Positions 1-5,095 of a stretch of 6,402 nt of DNA are shown piece after piece; position 1 is the stretch's first letter; every line of letters begins with the position of its first letter. Source of the stretch: Candidatus Parcubacteria bacterium (lineage in GTDB: Bacteria > Patescibacteriota > Patescibacteriia > UBA1558 > GWA2-36-10); contig JAHFJB010000027.1 in the NCBI GenBank assembly GCA_023246135.1, forward strand, positions 1-6,402, written 5' to 3'. The notes under the pieces are model-generated. The model saw only the letters and a list, made by a program, of their open reading frames with translations, was not told the DNA's origin and searched no databases. The translations under genes and the position numbers were made by a program.

Positions 1-891
1 AAAAAAATCAAAGCTGTGTTGAAAAATTTGTTTTAGACGAGGCCTGTCCTTATTTAACCACGCCGCCGTAAATAACGGTAAAATTAAACTCATAAACATG
101 TGAGGGAAAGAAGATATTGCTTCCAAAATACGGTAAGGCGCTCCATAAAGACCAACTTCGGCTGGCGATCTATAAATAGATAAAACTAGGGTGTCCGCTT
201 TAAAATACAAAAGATTCAAGACCACGGTCAGGGCTAAGGGCCAAGTACTATGAAAAATTTCTCGCCAGTACTCAAAATCCCAAGCTAATTTTAAATCAAT
301 ATATTTTTTCAAAAAAACTAAGAGTAAAATCAAGGCAAAAAATTGCGTTAAGCAATTATAAAGTAAGATTTGATTCAAATGCGCACCTGATTTAAATAAA
401 TAAACTAAAGCGAACACGTACAGAGCTTTGCTGACAAAGTCCACAATAGCCACTTTGGGCATGGCTAATTTTTTGGAAAAAACTGCTGTCAGCGTAGAAA
501 TAAAACTCTGAAAAAAGAAAACCAGCATAAAATACAAAACACCGTTTTTAACTACTGGGTCATAAGGAAAAAACTGGATAGTGAGTGGTATCAGAATCAA
601 AACTACTAGCGAAGCAATAAGGCGAATAGTAAAAATATTGTTAGTAGCCCGATTTTCTGCTTGACGATCATGAGCCGCTGACACTTCTCTTAGAAGCGTC
701 AAATACAAGCCTAAATCAGCAATAATCATGAAAATCTGCACAAAGGCAAAAATGGTGGTATAAAAACCAAAGCCGGTTTGCCCTAAAATGCGAGTAATTA
801 TGGCTAAACTAAAAACTCCAATCAAAATATTAATAAAACGGAAAATCACTTGCCACAGAGTGTTGGTAAATATCTTATTGACTACTGACAT
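1..891 (-). CDS. Polysaccharide flippase-type (MOP/Wzx-like) membrane protein, N-terminal part (partial)
   Basis: An open frame of 297 codons starts at the ATG at 891 and runs without a stop to the left edge, so the C-terminus is missing; family members usually have 400-500 residues. The start is MSVVNKIFTNTLWQVIFRFI. Hydrophobic segments lie at about 14-34, 42-64, 88-109, 117-137, 150-168, 174-194, 217-237 and 258-278, which fits part of a 12-14-pass transporter. Family-type blocks are LAIITRILGQTGFGFYTTIF (29-48), MIIADLGLYLTLLREV (55-70), WPLALTVVLNLLYFKADTLVL (217-237) and EVGLYGAPYRILEA (245-258). Known members move lipid-linked sugars across the cytoplasmic membrane for surface polysaccharide or, in MurJ, for peptidoglycan. 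The sequence looks more like the oligosaccharide (RfbX/Wzx) branch than MurJ, but the substrate cannot be read from it. It follows recA, probably as its own transcription unit with a start that has no ribosome site. Confidence 0.85.
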   Translation of the reverse strand, partial: MSVVNKIFTNTLWQVIFRFINILIGVFSLAIITRILGQTGFGFYTTIFAFVQIFMIIADLGLYLTLLREVSAAHDRQAENRATNNIFTIRLIASLVVLILIPLTIQFFPYDPVVKNGVLYFMLVFFFQSFISTLTAVFSKKLAMPKVAIVDFVSKALYVFALVYLFKSGAHLNQILLYNCLTQFFALILLLVFLKKYIDLKLAWDFEYWREIFHSTWPLALTVVLNLLYFKADTLVLSIYRSPAEVGLYGAPYRILEAISSFPHMFMSLILPLFTAAWLNKDRPRLKQIFQHSFDFF

Positions 892-926
892 AAGCAAATT
901 ATACTAAGTAAAGTTAAATAAAACAA
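891..926 (-). promoter_or_regulatory. Near-consensus promoter for the flippase gene, predicted leaderless
   Basis: The minus strand has TTGTTT (926-921), an exact 17-base spacer, then a perfect TATAAT (903-898). Six bases (TTTGCT... region 897-892) separate the -10 from the ATG at 891, so the usual start distance of about 7 bases puts transcription on or next to the A of the ATG. There is no room for a Shine-Dalgarno sequence. The -35 overlaps the end of the recA terminator stem by two bases and uses its T-tract. The motif match is seen directly; leaderless initiation is inferred. Confidence 0.6.
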
Positions 927-952
927 CCCAGCCCTTTACCAAGGGCTGGGTT
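925..952 (-). terminator. Intrinsic terminator after recA
   Basis: A perfect 12-bp inverted repeat pairs 925-936 (AACCCAGCCCTT) with 941-952 (AAGGGCTGGGTT) around a 4-base loop. On the minus strand the stem is followed by a T-rich tail (GTTTTATTT). It begins 10 bases after the recA stop codon. The T-rich tail coincides with the -35 region of the next promoter. In the other direction the stem is followed by TTTT, but no plus-strand gene needs it. Confidence 0.92.
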
Positions 953-962
953 TTCAATAATA

Positions 963-1976
963 CTATTCTTCTTTGGATTTATAATCTTCCCAAACCTTAT
1001 CTTTGATTTGCTTGATCAAGTCTGGATTGCTCCTAAGATAGGCTTTGGCATTTTCTCTACCAACTCCCAACTTAGCCTCGCCAAATGAATAAGAATTGCC
1101 GGACTTGGTAACTACTCCAAAAATCAAAGCTGTATCCAAAACATCACCGCCCCGAGAAATACCTTCATTGTACATAATATCAAAAGTAGCACTCTTAAAT
1201 GGCGCCGCTACTTTATTTTTGACCACCTTGGCTTTGACTTGATTGCCAATAATTTTTTCTCCCTGTTTTATTTGAGCGGCGCGACGAACTTCAATTCTTA
1301 CTGATGAATAAAACTTTAACGCATTACCGCCAGTAGTAGTTTCTGGATTACCAAAAAATACCCCAATCTTCATCCTAATTTGATTAATAAAAATTACAAT
1401 GGTCTGGCTTTTATTAACAATGCCCGCTAGTTTTCTTAGGGCCTGACTCATAAGACGAGCCTGAAGTCCCATATGAGAATCACCCATTTCTCCTTCAATC
1501 TCTGCTTTAGGCACTAAGGCAGCCACTGAATCAATTACCACTACACCGACGCCACCAGAGCGGACCAGGGTTTCAGTAATCTCCAGTGCTTGTTCACCAG
1601 TATCAGGCTGGGAAATGAGTAAATTATCAATATCAACCCCAATACGCTTGGCGTAATCTGGATCCAGAGCATGTTCAGCATCAACAAAAGCGGCCACCAT
1701 ACCCTGCCGCTGAGCTTCAGCCACAATGTGCTGAGCCAAAGTAGTCTTACCAGAGGCCTCTGGTCCATAGATCTCAATAATTCTGCCCTTAGGAATGCCT
1801 CCTACCCCCAAAGCAATATCTAAAGATAAGCAGCCAGTGCTAACTACCTCCACGTTCATGGCCTTGGCGTCGCCTAAATTCATGATAGAGCCCTCGCCAA
1901 AGCGACTTCTAATCTGCTCAATGGCACTTTTAGCTCCGGGGCTAAGTCTGTCCATATCCTTTTTTTCTTTAGCCAT
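963..1976 (-). CDS. recA: Recombinase RecA
   Basis: RecA forms ATP-dependent filaments on single-stranded DNA, drives homologous pairing and strand exchange in repair, and promotes LexA self-cleavage where LexA exists. From the ATG at 1976 the protein is 337 aa, a little shorter than E. coli RecA (about 352), with only a brief charged tail (DYKSKEE). Motifs are Walker [10 protein letters not shown] (71-79), [10 protein letters not shown] (97-106) with catalytic Glu101, Walker [11 protein letters not shown] (145-154), loop L1 around GEMGDSHMG (162-170), [10 protein letters not shown] (196-205) with the ATP-sensing Gln199, loop L2 through [16 protein letters not shown] (210-225), and [11 protein letters not shown] (251-261) with the interface lysines. 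All key residues are present. One L2 position that is usually Met is Phe207. An upstream TTG at 2000 would add 8 residues but has poorer signals. No LexA-type operator is visible upstream. The gene is probably read with ftsK and the RodZ-like gene and ends at a strong terminator. Confidence 0.98.
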   Translation of the reverse strand: MAKEKKDMDRLSPGAKSAIEQIRSRFGEGSIMNLGDAKAMNVEVVSTGCLSLDIALGVGGIPKGRIIEIYGPEASGKTTLAQHIVAEAQRQGMVAAFVDAEHALDPDYAKRIGVDIDNLLISQPDTGEQALEITETLVRSGGVGVVVIDSVAALVPKAEIEGEMGDSHMGLQARLMSQALRKLAGIVNKSQTIVIFINQIRMKIGVFFGNPETTTGGNALKFYSSVRIEVRRAAQIKQGEKIIGNQVKAKVVKNKVAAPFKSATFDIMYNEGISRGGDVLDTALIFGVVTKSGNSYSFGEAKLGVGRENAKAYLRSNPDLIKQIKDKVWEDYKSKEE

Positions 1977-1983
1977 AGTGTTT

Positions 1984-1989
1984 TCCCTT
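1984..1989 (-). promoter_or_regulatory. Ribosome binding site deciding the recA start
   Basis: AAGGGA (1989-1984) lies 7 bases before the ATG at 1976. It sits inside the short N-terminal extension that would result from an upstream in-frame TTG at 2000. Good spacing to the ATG, and the match of MAKEKK to usual RecA N-termini, favour 1976. Confidence 0.75.
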
Positions 1990-2032
1990 TTCTTAAGCAA
2001 ACTCGCCTGCCTGGCTTGCTATATTTAATTAA

Positions 2033-2710
2033 CTATTGTAAAACTTCCCTTAAAATAACCAATTCCAAATTATTTGCCTGACTATGCTTCTTTTTAGCAC
2101 TAATTTGCAAATTATTCAAGCCAGATACTAGATTGACAGTCTGACTAAAATTACCATCTTTATCTAAAAGTACTAATTCATTGTTTATAGTCAGTTGTAC
2201 CTCGGCTTTAGTACGACCTCGCACCATTATACTACTATCAGTGGTTTTAAAATTATTATTTGGTTCCCAAACGTCCACTTCTGGCGGAGCAATAATATTA
2301 TTTATTTCCCAACCTAGATATCCCAAAAAAATAAAAATCAAAATACTAATAAGTGACGCTTTGATGACTTTTGGTTTTAAGATATGAAAACTATTTGGTT
2401 TATTAATAGGTTGTGGATTATCAATTTTGCTAATCCTATCACCCAAAGCTTTTTCTATCTTGTAATCAACTAATAACTCCTTGCTGGGCAGACCCAAAAA
2501 TTCACCATAAACCTTAATCCAGGCCTTGGCGTAAATATCGCCAGGCAATTCATTGTAATCGCCATTTTCTAAAGCTTGAAGATACTTTATTTGTATATTA
2601 GTAGCCTTATGAATTTCTTCCCACTCTAGATCCTGAGATAGGCGGGCCTTGTTGAGCTTGTCAGCTAAAGTCTGGCCCTTGCTTATTTTCTTTTGTTTAA
2701 AACTAGCCAT
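2033..2710 (-). CDS. RodZ-like helix-turn-helix membrane protein
   Basis: This 225-aa bitopic protein resembles RodZ, the cytoplasmic-membrane protein that links MreB filaments to wall synthesis in rod-shaped bacteria. An N-terminal RodZ-type helix-turn-helix (~12-85) contains LADKLNKARLSQDLEWEEIH, then IKYLQALENGDYNELPGDIY and AKAWIKVYGEFLGL. The LP-x-x-x-Y...YxxxLGL pattern is typical of this fold. A basic and polar linker (86-116) leads to one membrane segment (~117-135, ASLISILIFIFLGYLGW). The outside part (141-225) is predicted beta-rich (IMVRGRTKAEVQLTINNE, LLDKDGNFSQTVNL, GLNNLQISAKKK) and looks like the small Ig-like/glucodextranase-B-type fold, not clearly the usual RodZ C-terminal domain. 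It lies 8 bases after ftsK and 56 bases before recA. The fold class is well supported. A role in cell shape is inferred, and regulation of transcription is an alternative for any HTH protein, though less likely for this subfamily. Confidence 0.8.
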   Translation of the reverse strand: MASFKQKKISKGQTLADKLNKARLSQDLEWEEIHKATNIQIKYLQALENGDYNELPGDIYAKAWIKVYGEFLGLPSKELLVDYKIEKALGDRISKIDNPQPINKPNSFHILKPKVIKASLISILIFIFLGYLGWEINNIIAPPEVDVWEPNNNFKTTDSSIMVRGRTKAEVQLTINNELVLLDKDGNFSQTVNLVSGLNNLQISAKKKHSQANNLELVILREVLQ

Positions 2711-2716
2711 AATAAA

Positions 2717-2720
2717 TCCT
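2717..2720 (-). promoter_or_regulatory. Ribosome binding site of the RodZ-like gene, overlapping the ftsK stop
   Basis: The minus strand reads TAGGA followed by TTTATT and ATG. AGGA (2720-2717) lies 6 bases before the start at 2710, and the TAG stop of ftsK (2721-2719) shares three of its bases with the TAGGA box. A ribosome terminating on ftsK therefore sits on the initiation site of the next gene, which predicts translational coupling and supports the choice of start. Confidence 0.75.
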
Positions 2721-4968
2721 AGTAACGACGCTCATCTTCCTCGTCAGCGGCCGCCTCATCACTATCAAAGTTGGCTTCCCCCTCACTGGCACTGACTCCA
2801 AAATCTTCTTCATCAACCTCACTCTCATCTAGTGCTGAGGAAAAATTCTCCTCTAAATCCTCCCGAGAAATCAAAACTTCTCTAGGCTTTGATCCTTCAG
2901 CTTGTCCAACTACACCCATCTCCTCTAAAATATCTAATAACCGAGCCGCCCGGGCATAGCCAATCCTCAGTCTTCGTTGTAGCAGAGTGGCTGAAGCCTT
3001 ACCAGCTTTAAGGACTATGTCTTTAGCTTCCATGGCCAATTCATCTTCAAATCTTTCTCCGCCAAAACCAGCCACTGGGCCAGAACTGGTTTTTTCAGTA
3101 ATAGCCTCATTATATTCTGGTTCAGCTTTATCTTTTATAAAAGCTACTATAGCCGCAATTTCTTCATCAGAAACATAAGCACCCTGAATGCGTCGTGGCT
3201 TGGACTCTTCTGAGGTCATAAACAACATATCACCTTTACCTAATAGTTTTTCTGCACCAGAGGTATCAATGATAGTGCGCGAATCCATAGAAGAGGCTAC
3301 TGCAAAAGCAATTCTAGAAGTGATGTTGGCTTTAATGAGCCCAGTAATCACATCGACCGATGGGCGCTGAGTAGCTAAAACTAGGTGAATGCCCACAGCC
3401 CGAGCCATTTGAGCCAAACTAACAATGGCTGCCTCTACTTCCTTGGAGGCCAAAGACATAAGGGCGGCAAACTCATCAACTACTACAATGATATAGGGCA
3501 AACGATTAACAATCACCGCTTTATTATAACTATCTATATTTCTTTTGCCTGAAGCTTGAAGTAATTTGTAACGCTCATGCATTTCTTTGACTACCCAACG
3601 CAGAGCATTTATAATTTTATCAGTATCATTGATAACGGGTGTCAACAAATGAGGCATGCCATTATAGGCCGACAATTCTACCCGCTTAGGATCAATCAAA
3701 ATAAATTTTAATTCATCGGGAGAATTCTCATAAATCAAACTCAAAATAATATTATTAACACAGACTGATTTGCCAGAACCAGTAGCTCCGGCAATGAGTA
3801 AGTGCGGCATATCTGCCAAATTGGCTAAGTTGGCTTTACCAGTAACATCTTTGCCCAAAGCAATATAGAGATTATTTTTACGCTTAGCATAAGCTGGGCT
3901 ATCCAGAATATCCCTGAGTTTAACCATTGATACTGTCTGATTTGGTACCTCAATACCCACTAAAGATTTACCGGGTATGGGTGCTTCCATGCGCAAAGGA
4001 TGGGCCGCTAAAGATAAAGCTAAATCATTTTGTAAAGTAAGCATTTGAGCCAAACGTACGCCTTCAGCAGGACGTAGCGTATACTGAGTCACAGTTGGGC
4101 CGACATTAACCTCGCCCATGGCCACATCAATGCCAAAATTTTCAAAAGTTTTCTGAATTTTATTCATGTTAGCATTGATGTCTCCAGAATCTGGTTTAGA
4201 ATTTGACCTTTCCAATAATTCCAAAGGCACAATAATCTTACGTGGTACCCGACGCACTGGAATTTTTTCAGCTAATTCCAAATCTACGACTTCATTGTCC
4301 TTGTCGTCAACTTTGACCAGAGCCGGTTCTTTAACAAAGGGCGTTTCCTCTTCTGATAATTCTGGCTCAAATTCTTTGGTGTCTTCTTCATTGTCTTCAG
4401 AATAATCATCATCAACTGGCAAAATCTTTTCCTTTAAAATTCCCAGTGACTTAGCTCTATCAGCCATGCCTTTAAAAGAAGTATTAAAGGCTAAAAAAAC
4501 TCCAATTAAAAACAGAGCTATGAAAACAACTAAGCTCCCCCAAAATCCTAATAATTTTTCCAGACCAAGGCCAATGCCATAGCCCAAGGCACCGCCGCCG
4601 CGACCAGACTGGCTGATTTCTGAAAAGGTAAATTCTCTAACAAAAAAATTAAACAAGCCACTGACTGATATTAAGATAGTAGCTAGCCCAGCATAAGTCA
4701 CACCTTTGATGCGATATCCGCTTCTTATCAAAACATAACCACAAAAAAGCAACAGTATTATAAATAACCAATTGGCCCAGCCAAAAGCATAAGACAGGGC
4801 AAAGTTAAGAAGCTGGCCAAAAGCACCAGCTAAATCAAACATGGCTAAGATACTTAAAAATGCTAAAACAAAAACAAGGACCGTGAAAATTGCACCTTTA
4901 GTTTCGGGATTTAGCGACCAAACACTCTCTTCCTCTGGGTATAAATCTTTTTTTCTTTTTTTAGACAT
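2719..4968 (-). CDS. ftsK: DNA translocase FtsK/SpoIIIE
   Basis: This is a membrane-anchored, ATP-driven double-stranded DNA pump that clears chromosomes from the closing septum. The protein is 749 aa, close to SpoIIIE-sized members and without the very long E. coli linker. The N-terminus has hydrophobic segments at about 25-45, 52-81 (one or two passes), 92-112 and 142-163. An acidic linker spans ~170-240 (SEDNEEDTKEFEPELSEEE). The alpha/beta motor covers about 265-615, with Walker A GATGSGKS (394-401), DPKRVEL (426-432), Walker B IIVVVDEFAAL (493-503, Asp498/Glu499) and LATQRPSVDVITG (531-543). A winged-helix gamma domain at ~641-700 (LLQRRLRIGYARAARLLDILEEMG) reads orientation sequences in known family members. 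An acidic tail (701-749) follows, which is unusual. The ATG at 4968 is the first possible start after an in-frame TAG at 4986-4984. No good Shine-Dalgarno sequence is seen: the only AGG near it is one base from the ATG. Confidence 0.97.
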   Translation of the reverse strand: MSKKRKKDLYPEEESVWSLNPETKGAIFTVLVFVLAFLSILAMFDLAGAFGQLLNFALSYAFGWANWLFIILLLFCGYVLIRSGYRIKGVTYAGLATILISVSGLFNFFVREFTFSEISQSGRGGGALGYGIGLGLEKLLGFWGSLVVFIALFLIGVFLAFNTSFKGMADRAKSLGILKEKILPVDDDYSEDNEEDTKEFEPELSEEETPFVKEPALVKVDDKDNEVVDLELAEKIPVRRVPRKIIVPLELLERSNSKPDSGDINANMNKIQKTFENFGIDVAMGEVNVGPTVTQYTLRPAEGVRLAQMLTLQNDLALSLAAHPLRMEAPIPGKSLVGIEVPNQTVSMVKLRDILDSPAYAKRKNNLYIALGKDVTGKANLANLADMPHLLIAGATGSGKSVCVNNIILSLIYENSPDELKFILIDPKRVELSAYNGMPHLLTPVINDTDKIINALRWVVKEMHERYKLLQASGKRNIDSYNKAVIVNRLPYIIVVVDEFAALMSLASKEVEAAIVSLAQMARAVGIHLVLATQRPSVDVITGLIKANITSRIAFAVASSMDSRTIIDTSGAEKLLGKGDMLFMTSEESKPRRIQGAYVSDEEIAAIVAFIKDKAEPEYNEAITEKTSSGPVAGFGGERFEDELAMEAKDIVLKAGKASATLLQRRLRIGYARAARLLDILEEMGVVGQAEGSKPREVLISREDLEENFSSALDESEVDEEDFGVSASEGEANFDSDEAAADEEDERRY

Positions 4969-5000
4969 GCCTATATAATTAGCCTATTTTTAGCTTAGAT

Positions 5001-5036
5001 TGTCTATATTTTATCACATCTAATAATAAAAATAAA
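5001..5036 (-). promoter_or_regulatory. Candidate promoter for the ftsK unit
   Basis: In the AT-rich gap between the rpoC terminator and ftsK, the minus strand reads TTTATT (5036-5031), a 17-base spacer, then TAAAAT (5013-5008). The bases TGA just before the -10 fit an extended -10 element (TGn). The predicted start is near 5001, giving a leader of about 33 bases. The -35 is weak and the whole gap is AT-rich, so chance matches are easy. A strong terminator upstream does imply that some promoter lies in this gap. A second, weaker option is the TAATTA/TATATA stretch at 4979-4972, directly before the ATG. Confidence 0.35.
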
Positions 5037-5050
5037 CGTTTCCACAAATT

Positions 5051-5081
5051 AAAAAAGCCCCCTAAAATACGGGGCTTTTTT
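5051..5081 (-). terminator. Intrinsic terminator after rpoC
   Basis: An 11-bp inverted repeat pairs 5051-5061 (AAAAAAGCCCC) with 5071-5081 (GGGGCTTTTTT) around a 9-base loop. On the minus strand the GC part of the stem is followed by a run of six T, then AATTTG. It starts 15 bases after the rpoC stop codon. This is the classic form of a Rho-independent terminator and should separate the rpoC unit from ftsK. The structure is nearly symmetrical and could also stop plus-strand transcription, but no plus-strand gene is present. Confidence 0.9.
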
Positions 5082-5095
5082 AGTGTAATTACTCT

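Noticed and set aside
1977..2000. Upstream TTG at 2000 as the recA start, adding eight residues
   Set aside because: The AAGGGA site is placed for the ATG at 1976 and would lie inside the coding region otherwise; MAKEKK is a normal RecA N-terminus.
1996..2020. Imperfect hairpin before recA (AGCAA/TTGCT outer stem, GCC/GGC inner stem, 4-base bulge)
   Set aside because: It is short and interrupted, with no T-tract and no match to a known regulatory RNA. It could be chance in a locally GC-rich patch, although a leader role is not excluded.
1541..2028. Short open frames overlapping recA on both strands
   Set aside because: recA is unmistakable in the main frame and these overlap its most conserved motifs.
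2771..4405. Several 60-80-codon plus-strand open frames opposite ftsK
   Set aside because: They are Ser/Leu-rich mirror frames of the acidic and alanine-rich FtsK coding sequence and show no domain content.
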